Source: Spirochaeta sp. (GTDB lineage: Bacteria > Spirochaetota > Spirochaetia > DSM-2461). Taken from it: DNA of 7,264 bases. The notes under the pieces are model-generated. The model was not told the origin of the DNA, did no database searches, and saw only the letters and a list, made by a program, of their open reading frames with translations. The stretch lies in NCBI GenBank assembly GCA_030635565.1, contig DAOVYP010000105.1, positions 1 through 7,264 on the forward strand. Reading direction: 5' to 3'. Both the position numbers and the translations under genes were made by a program. This document shows, in pieces, positions 1-5,764 of this stretch (position 1 is its first letter; the number at the start of each line of letters is the position of its first letter).

Positions 1-2
1 AC

Positions 3-872
3 CGCTTCGAACTGCAGACCGCCAATACCGCTCCTCCCCAATACCCATGGTCCGGGGGATTCGAAAAAAGGATACTTCTGAATATTCAGTTTGGAGCGGA
101 AATACCCATCATCGGTGGTGATTCAGAACACTGGCTCTGGTACATTGGCTTTCCGATTTCCTTCAATCTGATGAACGACTTTTTTGAAAAGACCACGGCA
201 CCGGTGATGAATACCGATTACTGGTTCGGAACGAGGCTTGAAGCCCTGTACCGGCTTGATATTCCCTGGCCCCGGAACATCGCGGTCCGTATCCTGCCGT
301 TTTTTCATGAAAGCACACATATCGGCGACGAACTCGCCCTGCGGATGGCCGACGAGAATTCGGCCGGATACTACAGGATAAACGTCTCCTATGAAGCCTG
401 GGAGATAACTGTCGGTCTGGACGAATGGGAGTCGGGTAACGGTAATGCCTTCAACCTGAGACTCGGTATGAGCGGACGCTGGAACTCCGACGGATACTAC
501 AGTCCCCCGCATCCGGCGGAACTGGGCTCGTCCCTCCTCCCTTCCGATATAATCCCGAGCCGCAGCGGTATGGAATATTTCGGCCAGTTCAACACTGTTA
601 TTGTCTCAGGATTCCCGGCGATAGGATCCTGGATGTTTCAGGGTGGACTCGAGTTAAGGAACCGCATCCTCTTTGATTACTTCAGTACCGCACCTGAAAA
701 GCGTGTATGGACGGTCAATTCAACCCTGGGCTGGTACCGGTATCCCGAGGGTTCGGCGGGCCGCCGACTGGGGTTTTATCTCAAGTTTCTCGCCGGTCAG
801 AATCCCCACGGCCAGTTCCGTGAGCAGGACGGTTATTTCGTGTTCGGAACAGGATTTTCCCTCGGTATTTGA
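3..872 (+). CDS. DUF1207-like outer-membrane beta-barrel protein (5' end outside window)
   Basis: The reading frame is open from the first complete codon at base 3 to a TGA at 870-872, so 289 residues are visible and the start lies upstream. Internal ATGs such as the one at 171 are not needed as starts, because typical family sequence precedes them. The protein is rich in alternating aromatic and polar residues, as in beta-barrel strands. It carries the hallmark HESTHIGDE (bases 306-332) followed by a YRINVSYE-like strand, and ends with a strand pair of the NPHGQFRE...FGTGFSLGI type with a near-terminal aromatic/aliphatic pattern. These features match my recollection of DUF1207 proteins, which are predicted outer-membrane or envelope barrels of unknown function. 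No catalytic motif is visible. The gene is separated from the next one by a strong promoter, so it probably ends its own transcription unit, although I see no clear terminator. Family confidence is moderate to good; function is unknown. Confidence 0.75.
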   Translation, partial: RFELQTANTAPPQYPWSGGFEKRILLNIQFGAEIPIIGGDSEHWLWYIGFPISFNLMNDFFEKTTAPVMNTDYWFGTRLEALYRLDIPWPRNIAVRILPFFHESTHIGDELALRMADENSAGYYRINVSYEAWEITVGLDEWESGNGNAFNLRLGMSGRWNSDGYYSPPHPAELGSSLLPSDIIPSRSGMEYFGQFNTVIVSGFPAIGSWMFQGGLELRNRILFDYFSTAPEKRVWTVNSTLGWYRYPEGSAGRRLGFYLKFLAGQNPHGQFREQDGYFVFGTGFSLGI

Positions 873-887
873 ACCCTTAAGTCGGCC

Positions 888-916
888 TTGACCTTATCCC
901 GGTGCGCTAGTATAGT
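888..916 (+). promoter_or_regulatory. Sigma70-type promoter for the zinc-ribbon gene
   Basis: A -35 box TTGACC (888-893) and a -10 box TATAGT (911-916) are separated by exactly 17 bases; each matches consensus at five of six positions. Transcription would begin near 923, giving a leader of about 55 bases before the ATG at 978. This is the best-matching promoter in the window. It overlaps a TTG-initiated in-frame extension of the downstream gene, which argues that translation does not start there. Confidence 0.7.
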
Positions 917-963
917 CTGCCGGTACCTCCGGGTAGCAGATATTAACGCCGCCGGGAAGATTC

Positions 964-970
964 AGAGGAG
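964..970 (+). promoter_or_regulatory. Shine-Dalgarno site fixing the zinc-ribbon gene start
   Basis: AGAGGAG lies seven bases before the ATG at 978. It is the strongest ribosome-binding site in the window and decides the start against an in-frame TTG at 888. Confidence 0.8.
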
Positions 971-977
971 ATCCAAC

Positions 978-1175
978 ATGTCCAAAGCGCATCGCGGCAG
1001 ACCCCTCAAAGAGGAAACACCCGGCTCAGGTCGCGGGAACTGCCCTCTGTGTAAGCGGTCTGGCATCAAGTTGCTCTACGAATATGAAGTCGACGAGAAA
1101 AAGCTCGTTATCTGCAAGCAGTGCAACGCCGCCGTTAAAGCCGGCAAGTTCAAGGAAGCCATCGCGGCTCTCTGA
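978..1175 (+). CDS. Small zinc-ribbon protein, 65 residues
   Basis: The product is a 65-residue basic protein with two CxxC knuckles, CPLC at residues 22-25 and CKQC at 46-49, separated by 20 residues. This spacing is typical of a zinc ribbon binding one structural Zn. The N-terminal ~20 residues (SKAHRGRP and onwards) are basic, Gly/Pro-rich and probably disordered, a combination common in small RNA- or ribosome-associated proteins. The C-terminus is a short basic helix. The ATG at 978 is chosen because of its Shine-Dalgarno site and because the upstream in-frame extension overlaps the promoter. It appears to be monocistronic: promoter before, possible terminator after. I recall similar short zinc-ribbon proteins in spirochaete genomes but cannot name a family or function. 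A role in nucleic-acid binding is inference only. Confidence 0.85.
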   Translation: MSKAHRGRPLKEETPGSGRGNCPLCKRSGIKLLYEYEVDEKKLVICKQCNAAVKAGKFKEAIAAL

Positions 1176-1192
1176 GACTGCAAAATCGGAAT

Positions 1193-1242
1193 TGTCCTCC
1201 CGACGCCCCCGGGTATCGGGTCGGACAGATCTTATCTTTTTT
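1193..1242 (+). terminator. Possible Rho-independent terminator after the zinc-ribbon gene
   Basis: A GC-rich inverted repeat pairs CCGA plus CCC (1200-1208, interrupted by CG) with GGGTCGG (1218-1224). An alternative outer pairing is TGTCC (1193-1197) with GGACA (1223-1227). A T-rich stretch follows, ending in six Ts at 1237-1242. The run of Ts lies about 10 bases beyond the stem, further than in a classical terminator, so the call is tentative. Its position just past the stop at 1175 and before a new -10 box fits the end of a transcription unit. Confidence 0.4.
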
Positions 1243-1248
1243 ATTACC

Positions 1249-1254
1249 TATAAT
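1249..1254 (+). promoter_or_regulatory. Consensus -10 box upstream of the TlpA-like gene
   Basis: TATAAT matches the sigma70 -10 consensus perfectly and lies 9 bases before the probable GTG start at 1264. I find no good -35 at 16-18 bases; the nearest resemblance, CGGACA at 1222-1227, gives a 21-base spacer. Transcription would start near 1261, leaving essentially no leader and no room for a Shine-Dalgarno site. Confidence 0.45.
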
Positions 1255-1263
1255 GAAGTCACC

Positions 1264-2115
1264 GTGTCATTGAATGATTCAATTTCCCTGGGACCGATAT
1301 CCATTCCTTTCATCTTCCTGTCGATTGCGATTGTCACAGCCGCGGCCTACATTGCCGGTGTTCTGCCGATAAGAGGAGACAGGGAGAATCGGCGTATTTT
1401 CGGCGATCTTCTGTTCACCCCAATTCTGCCATTTCTGATCGGGTGGAAGCTCAGTCTCATCATCACCGACGGTCGGGATGTATTCATCAATCCATTGCTG
1501 CTCCTCTACAGCAGTGGTGGAATTATCAATATCTTGATCGGCACCCTCATTTCCGGAACCTGGCTGGCAGTACGCTGGAGAAAACAAAAACCGGCTGTAA
1601 CCGTGAATAAGGCAATGATACGAGCCCTGGGAACCGCAGTGTTTCTCACTCTGCTTATCGGAATCGGGACATCTTTTCCGGGGAGGAATACAGCAGTAAG
1701 GGAAAAGCTGCCGGTCGTGGAATTTATCGATGAGAGCGGTGAATCATGGGATATCTCAATGGCTTCCGGTTCACCTGTCGTGCTGAATTTCTGGGCCAGC
1801 TGGTGTCCTCCCTGCAGGGCTGAGATGCCGATGCTGGAGCGCCTTCAGGATGATCCGCGGTTCAGCAGCGTCACATTCTATGCCGTTAATGCCGTCAGGA
1901 CAGAAAAGCATCCCGACGACGGTCTCGAGTGGTTGAAATCCAACGGAATCGATCTACCGTTGATGTATGACAGATCGGGAGAAGCCATGAACATCTATCA
2001 GATATCAGGCCTTCCAACCACCATAGTCCTTGATGCCGAAGGCTTTGTCGTCGAACGTAAAACCGGAACCGTCAGCCGAAGCTGGCTCATCGGTGCCATC
2101 AGAAAAGCGGAGTAG
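1264..2115 (+). CDS. Membrane-anchored TlpA/ResA-family thiol-disulfide oxidoreductase
   Basis: The 283-residue product has an N-terminal membrane domain and a C-terminal thioredoxin fold. Hydrophobic segments lie near residues 8-34, 49-67, 73-103 and 118-138. The thioredoxin domain occupies about 145-283, with the active site WASWCPPC (177-184, Cys181/Cys184) and the cis-proline loop GLPTT (Pro251). The WCPPC motif is typical of TlpA/ResA/CcmG proteins, which reduce disulfides outside the cytoplasm, for example on apocytochrome c or other exported proteins. Most such proteins have one anchor; a four-segment N-terminal domain is less usual and resembles TlpA fusions with a small Lgt-like membrane domain (impression only). 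The start is GTG 1264: the frame is open upstream to 1084, but that part overlaps the zinc-ribbon gene and is Ser/Arg-rich shadow sequence. TTG 1270 is an alternative start. No Shine-Dalgarno is visible. It is tightly coupled to tag, with 2 bases between them. Confidence 0.88.
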   Translation: MSLNDSISLGPISIPFIFLSIAIVTAAAYIAGVLPIRGDRENRRIFGDLLFTPILPFLIGWKLSLIITDGRDVFINPLLLLYSSGGIINILIGTLISGTWLAVRWRKQKPAVTVNKAMIRALGTAVFLTLLIGIGTSFPGRNTAVREKLPVVEFIDESGESWDISMASGSPVVLNFWASWCPPCRAEMPMLERLQDDPRFSSVTFYAVNAVRTEKHPDDGLEWLKSNGIDLPLMYDRSGEAMNIYQISGLPTTIVLDAEGFVVERKTGTVSRSWLIGAIRKAE

Positions 2116-2117
2116 TT

Positions 2118-2702
2118 ATGGATAGTCTAATAAAGGGTGAGGACGGACTTCAGCGCTGCAGTTGGTGCGGAAATGATCCACTGTATCAATCCTATCATGA
2201 TGATGAATGGGGAAAGCAGGCGTTTGACGACCGGCGTCAATTCGAATTCGTGGTCCTTGAGTCCGCCCAGGCCGGACTCTCCTGGATTACCATTCTTCGC
2301 AAGAGAGAAGCATACCGGGAAGCATATGCCGGATTCGACCCGGAGATAATCGCAGAATGGGGAGAGGCAGATATCGACAGGCTCATGAACAATGCGGGAA
2401 TCGTCAGGAACCGGCGAAAAATCGAAGCGTCCATCGGGAATGCCAGGATTTTTCTGGAAATCTCATCACAATTCGGATCCTTCGCGAAATGGCTTCTGAA
2501 ATTCTACGATGGACATCCCCTGGCGAACCACTGGGACAAGATGGACCAGATTCCGGTGACGACTCCTGCCGCGGAGAGTATTGCCAGGGAAATAAAAACC
2601 CTGGGTTTTCGATTTTTCGGACCTGTTATCGCCTACTCCCATCTGCAGGCTACCGGGATTGTAGATGATCACCTCTCGGGCTGCTGGAGAAGGCAAGGTT
2701 AG
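2118..2702 (+). CDS. tag: DNA-3-methyladenine glycosylase I
   Basis: This 194-residue protein excises 3-methyladenine from alkylated DNA in the cytoplasm, the first step of base-excision repair. It aligns along its full length with E. coli Tag (187 residues). The zinc ligands correspond to Cys14, His27, His185 and Cys189, with the same spacings as C4/H17/H175/C179. The base-recognition Glu38 corresponds to Glu48 in VVLESAQAGLSW, and Trp56 ends that AGLSW motif. The family signatures YHDDEWG (26-32), a helix-hairpin-helix-like NNAGIVRNRRKI and a C-terminal VDDHLSGC are all present, so the enzyme should be active. It starts at ATG 2118, two bases after the TlpA stop, with GGAG at 2109-2112 as ribosome site inside the end of the preceding gene. 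Co-transcription and translational coupling are likely. The biological link to a thioredoxin-like membrane protein is not obvious. Confidence 0.97.
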   Translation: MDSLIKGEDGLQRCSWCGNDPLYQSYHDDEWGKQAFDDRRQFEFVVLESAQAGLSWITILRKREAYREAYAGFDPEIIAEWGEADIDRLMNNAGIVRNRRKIEASIGNARIFLEISSQFGSFAKWLLKFYDGHPLANHWDKMDQIPVTTPAAESIAREIKTLGFRFFGPVIAYSHLQATGIVDDHLSGCWRRQG

Positions 2703-2749
2703 GTTTCTCCACATATCCGTCACGATATCTTCGTCGAAAATCCAAGGTG

Positions 2750-2778
2750 TTCACAGCATATATTACTTTATACATAAT
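2750..2778 (+). promoter_or_regulatory. Promoter-like sequence at the DUF3179 gene start
   Basis: TTCACA (2750-2755) and CATAAT (2773-2778) each match consensus at five of six positions with an exact 17-base spacer, in an AT-rich 78-base gap. The -10 ends only two bases before the ATG at 2781, so the predicted transcript start (about 2785) would fall inside the gene as called. Either the true start is slightly downstream (TTG 2790), an overlapping -10 such as TATACA (2769-2774) is used, or the match is fortuitous. Confidence 0.45.
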
Positions 2779-2780
2779 AT

Positions 2781-3923
2781 ATGAAATCGTTGAATAAGTT
2801 CTTATACACAGTTCTTGTTATCTCCCTGTTTTCCGCCGTCAGTATTTTCGCGACTGGAAATCGTGAAGAGGATATCGTGGAGAATGCAGCCCCGGAAATG
2901 CAGGATTACGGCTGGTCCGCTCCCGGTTTCAGCACGGATTTCAGCCGAATGCTCATTGACCCTGCCGGGATTCTTTCCGGTGGTCCGCCGAAAGACGGTA
3001 TCCCGGCGGTGGATCATCCATCATACGTATCCTCTGAGGAAGCTGGTGAATGGCTGTCGGATAACGAACCGGTTATCCTGGTCCGAATCGGCAACGAAGC
3101 CAGAATCTATCCTATTCAGATTCTCACCTGGCATGAGATCGTGAATGACGAACTCGGCGGAGTGCCTTTGACGGTGAGCTTCTGCCCCCTCTGCAACACC
3201 GGAGTCGTGTTCAAACGCAGCCATTCGGGGCGTGTACTCGATTTCGGCACTACCGGACGCCTGAGAAACAGCAATCTCATCATGTATGACAGACAAACTG
3301 AATCCTGGTGGCAGCAGGCTACGGGAGAAGCCATCATCGGAGAATTAGCAGGTGACAGTCTCGATTTCCACCCATCCCTTACCCTGTCTTTCGCCGAAGC
3401 GCTGGAAACAGCCCCTACAGCGGATGTTCTTTCTCAAAACACGGGGTTTTCTCGGCCTTATGGTCAGAATCCCTATACGGGATACGATTCACCGGGAAAA
3501 CAACCATTTCTATTCCAGGGTTCCATCGATCCCGAATGGGATGCCATGGAACGTGTCGTAGTATTGATGCACAACGGAGAAGAACGGATTGTCGCATACA
3601 GTGAAGTGACTGATGAAGGAATACTTCAGATTTCCATCGGCGGCGATCCGGTCGTCCTTTTGTGGACACCGGATACGGCTTCAGCCCTCGATACAACACG
3701 GATATCCGACGGAAGAACCGTAGGAAGCCTCAATGCATTTCTTTCAAAAGCCCTGGGAAACGACCTGGTGTTCAGCAGGATATCCCGGGACCGTTTTACA
3801 GATGGGAAGACCGGCAGCATTTGGACCGGGAGCGGAACTGCTGTGGAGGGAGCATTAGCCGTCGAGATTCTTGAACCGATCGTAAGTGTCCAGCATTTCT
3901 GGTTTTCCGCACAGGCATTCTGA
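2781..3923 (+). CDS. Exported DUF3179 family protein
   Basis: The product has 380 residues. Residues 1-24 form a signal peptide (basic MKSLNK, a hydrophobic core, then SIFATG); there is no Cys for a lipobox, so signal peptidase I processing into the periplasm is expected. The rest matches DUF3179: DGIPAVDHPSY (72-82), the YPIQILTWHEIVND block (110-123), FCPLCNTG (134-141, CxxC Cys135/Cys138), GRLRNSNLIMYDRQT (159-173), WWQQATGEAI (176-185) and a NPYTGYDSPGK-like segment further on. The family has no assigned reaction that I know of. The conserved CPLC and His118 could bind a metal or carry out thiol chemistry, which is inference. The ATG at 2781 has no Shine-Dalgarno; TTG 2790 would keep a workable signal peptide. 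The gene follows tag by 78 bases with its own promoter-like sequence and converges on the - strand gene downstream. Confidence 0.92.
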   Translation: MKSLNKFLYTVLVISLFSAVSIFATGNREEDIVENAAPEMQDYGWSAPGFSTDFSRMLIDPAGILSGGPPKDGIPAVDHPSYVSSEEAGEWLSDNEPVILVRIGNEARIYPIQILTWHEIVNDELGGVPLTVSFCPLCNTGVVFKRSHSGRVLDFGTTGRLRNSNLIMYDRQTESWWQQATGEAIIGELAGDSLDFHPSLTLSFAEALETAPTADVLSQNTGFSRPYGQNPYTGYDSPGKQPFLFQGSIDPEWDAMERVVVLMHNGEERIVAYSEVTDEGILQISIGGDPVVLLWTPDTASALDTTRISDGRTVGSLNAFLSKALGNDLVFSRISRDRFTDGKTGSIWTGSGTAVEGALAVEILEPIVSVQHFWFSAQAF

Positions 3924-3932
3924 GCACTGCGG

Positions 3933-3965
3933 AACCGGGATCACAATGATCGATCGGTTGTTATT
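3933..3965. terminator. Inverted repeats between convergent genes, possible weak terminator
   Basis: In the 62-base gap between two convergent genes, AACCG (3933-3937) pairs with CGGTT (3955-3959). Inside it GATC (3939-3942) pairs with GATC (3948-3951) around a five-base loop. A short GTTATT follows on the + strand. A second stem, TTCCGCA/TGCGGAA (3905-3911 and 3928-3934), spans the DUF3179 stop. Neither has a proper T-run on either strand, so a terminator role rests mainly on position. Confidence 0.3.
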
Positions 3966-3985
3966 CCGGGAGAAAGGGGGTGTTC

Positions 3986-5140
3986 TTAAAACTGAACGGT
4001 CAAAGTAATTGACGGTACACCGCTGCGTGCCTCTCCAACCCTGGATGAGAAACGCATACCCACCTTGTCGCATTCATCCTGCAGATAGCCGAGATAGAGC
4101 AAGCCCATTTCCGCATTGCCGGCTGAAGTACCCTTGTAGAATTGCCCGAGGGACACCACGGATCCGGATTTCATCTTTTCTTCAACTTTCTCTTTCAGCT
4201 CAAGATATTCAGCCTCGCGATTATAGATAATGAGTTCGAGTTTCTTCTCGGTGCCAATTGAAGAAGAACTTGAATTGCCGATTTTCCATGCGATGGTAAG
4301 GTCGGTATTGGATTTCTCCATGGCCTTCATCAAAGCCTCACGCTTCGCCGGATCAAAAAGCAGCTGCCTGGTATCCGTACCCTCACCGTAAATCCTCTCT
4401 GCGTAGGACATCATGTTGAGGGTTTCGGCACTGATGGCCAGCTCCATCAGAAGGAGAGTCAGATAATCCGCTATTCTGGATCGGCGAATATACAGATCCA
4501 GGTGCTTTCGTGTTCTCTGTATCAGTTCTTTATGATCGATGTCTGAACTGAACCTGGTGAGGATGAACCAGACGAAAGGCCGGGTATGGTTCAGATAGCG
4601 GTCGGCCAGGAAGATCATGACGTTTTTTTCATCGGCCTGCAGTGATGTGTCGGTGGCGATTTGCTCCAGAAGCGGCGCCGTAATCGCCTTTCGGATGGAC
4701 TTCAGCTGATCCGCGTTCTGAGCGAGTACATCATTGAGAAAAGCGTCGTTAATTTTCGTCTTCTCATCGATGATATTGCCCGGATTAGCCCTGTTCCAAT
4801 CTTTTATCATGGAAGAACTGATCAGCATGTCGAAAAGTGCCTGATCGAATTGTTTATACAAAAACCCGAAAATAATGAGTTTTGAAAGATCCATCAGATC
4901 GGATCGGACCGAAGTGAATTCAGGACGTGCGATTTCAAGTCTGGACAGGTAGCCGATTCTGAGCATGTGCTGAAACGAATTCGGAGAAACCTTCGCCAGT
5001 TTGACACCATACTGTTCGGATCCATCGGCCATGGTTATCTTACTGAGCTTGTAACCCTTGTCCATGAAAAAACCCACACCGTTGTTGGTGAGAATCACAT
5101 GTGGTGTCAATTCAATGACGGTTTTCTTTCCGGAAGCCAT
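3986..5140 (-). CDS. Unrecognised 384-residue cytoplasmic protein; possible degenerate GHKL ATPase-like C-terminus
   Basis: I do not recognise this as a named family. There is no signal peptide or clear membrane segment. The N-terminal ~70 residues (KKTVIELTPHVILTNNGVGF...) look like short beta strands, and the middle (about 70-220) is helical and charged. From about 222 to the end there is a helix with MELAISAE (232-239), then an IAWKIGN strand, a Ser run (290-294), a charged helix, GNAEMGLLYL, and a final strand PSITLTVQF. That order loosely recalls the N-box helix, G1 strand, G2 loop and last strand of GHKL ATPases, as in the slr1658-type regulators, but the Gly-rich nucleotide motifs are eroded; this is inference. 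The start chosen is ATG 5140, with GAGAGGA (5153-5159) 12 bases before it; an in-frame TTG at 5161 would add seven residues. It follows the nitroreductase gene by 37 bases on the same strand, so one operon is plausible. It may be a spirochaete-specific conserved protein. Confidence 0.8.
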   Translation of the reverse strand: MASGKKTVIELTPHVILTNNGVGFFMDKGYKLSKITMADGSEQYGVKLAKVSPNSFQHMLRIGYLSRLEIARPEFTSVRSDLMDLSKLIIFGFLYKQFDQALFDMLISSSMIKDWNRANPGNIIDEKTKINDAFLNDVLAQNADQLKSIRKAITAPLLEQIATDTSLQADEKNVMIFLADRYLNHTRPFVWFILTRFSSDIDHKELIQRTRKHLDLYIRRSRIADYLTLLLMELAISAETLNMMSYAERIYGEGTDTRQLLFDPAKREALMKAMEKSNTDLTIAWKIGNSSSSSIGTEKKLELIIYNREAEYLELKEKVEEKMKSGSVVSLGQFYKGTSAGNAEMGLLYLGYLQDECDKVGMRFSSRVGEARSGVPSITLTVQF

Positions 5141-5152
5141 AATCGAGCCGAA

Positions 5153-5159
5153 TCCTCTC
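5153..5159 (-). promoter_or_regulatory. Ribosome-binding site of the unknown - strand gene
   Basis: On the - strand, GAGAGGA ends 12 bases before the ATG at 5140. The spacing is rather long, but it is the only purine-rich site nearby. It overlaps the alternative TTG at 5161-5159, which would make that upstream codon a poor start. Confidence 0.5.
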
Positions 5160-5177
5160 AAACAATGAAGTCAGTTA

Positions 5178-5693
5178 TTACCAATGATCGTAACTTATGA
5201 CACGATCTTTAGGGAGCCGATCCTTATAAGCGGATTTTTCCGAAGAATGGCCGATTGCCAGCAGAATAACCACCCTCATGGCATGAGGAACAGTCAGTAA
5301 ATCCTTAACGGCCGTTTCATCATATGTGCCCAGTACTGATGTTCCAAGTCCTTCATGTTCCGCCTGTAACATCATGAAAGAAACGGCAAAAGCCATATCG
5401 AGAGGATAACTTGGTTGTCCGTTGGGCATTGTGTAGTTGATATTCGTCGTACAGGCGGCAATCACACATCCGGCATCGATGAGGCGAGGATCACCATAAC
5501 AGGCTTCAGACAGTGATTTTTTCACATCTTTCCGACGAACGGCAACAAAACGCCATGTCTGTCTGTTTTTTGCAGATGGTGCCAGACGCCCCGCATCGAG
5601 AATTCTATCCAGAGCATCGGGATCAACAGATCCGCCGTCGAAAGACTTTGCAGTCGAACGACTCCGGATTACATCAAGAATATCCATGATCAT
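5178..5693 (-). CDS. Nitroreductase-family flavoprotein
   Basis: A 171-residue protein of the nitroreductase fold, FMN-dependent and usually using NAD(P)H to reduce nitro compounds, quinones or similar electrophiles. The motifs are in the family order: an N-terminal IRSRSTAKSF (9-18), where the basic and Ser residues contact the FMN phosphate; APSAKNRQTWRF (38-49), the usual APSxxNxQPWRF with Thr in place of Pro; MMLQAEHEGLGTSVLG (107-122); and VVILLAIGH (141-149), followed by a KDRVISYDHW tail of the KPLEEVVHYDRW type. The length is typical of the compact nitroreductases; its substrate cannot be told. The frame permits ATG 5693 or ATG 5687. The second gives the commoner N-terminus MDILDVIRSR, and neither has a Shine-Dalgarno. 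It is the first gene of the - strand pair and divergent from the M28-like gene. Confidence 0.93.
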   Translation of the reverse strand: MIMDILDVIRSRSTAKSFDGGSVDPDALDRILDAGRLAPSAKNRQTWRFVAVRRKDVKKSLSEACYGDPRLIDAGCVIAACTTNINYTMPNGQPSYPLDMAFAVSFMMLQAEHEGLGTSVLGTYDETAVKDLLTVPHAMRVVILLAIGHSSEKSAYKDRLPKDRVISYDHW

Positions 5694-5699
5694 AGAATA
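5694..5699 (-). promoter_or_regulatory. Possible -10 box of the nitroreductase gene
   Basis: TATTCT on the - strand (5699 to 5694) fits the TAnnnT pattern. It lies exactly six bases before ATG 5687, the distance expected if transcription starts at that codon. No convincing -35 is present, and no ribosome site precedes either candidate start. A weak call. Confidence 0.25.
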
Positions 5700-5727
5700 G
5701 CATGGGGCGGTTTAGACCGGAAGCTTC

Positions 5728-5757
5728 TTGACGGTACGGGACAAGTCGACCTAGTTT
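5728..5757 (+). promoter_or_regulatory. Candidate promoter of the M28-like gene
   Basis: TTGACG (5728-5733, five of six to consensus) is followed after 18 bases by TAGTTT (5752-5757, weak -10 of TAnnnT form). The expected transcript start is 5764-5765, which coincides with the ATG at 5765, so the mRNA may be leaderless. No Shine-Dalgarno is seen. An 8-base palindrome GAAGCTTC (5720-5727) abuts the -35 and could be an operator, without further support. Confidence 0.35.
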
Positions 5758-5764
5758 GTTCATA

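Noticed and set aside
123..512. Antisense open frame of 129 codons inside the DUF1207-like gene.
   Set aside because: It lies wholly within well-conserved coding sequence of the other strand and has no recognisable domain; it is a codon-bias shadow.
1084..1263. In-frame upstream extension of the TlpA-like gene starting from an ATG at 1084.
   Set aside because: It would overlap the zinc-ribbon gene by 92 bases, encodes Ser/Arg-rich sequence unlike a signal or membrane segment, and passes through the possible terminator and -10 box.
2357..2668. Open frame of 103 codons in another frame of tag.
   Set aside because: It overlaps the complete, motif-rich tag gene and shows low-complexity shadow composition.
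2781..2870. Lipoprotein signal on the DUF3179 protein.
   Set aside because: The signal region ends SIFATGN with no cysteine near the cleavage site, so lipidation is not supported.
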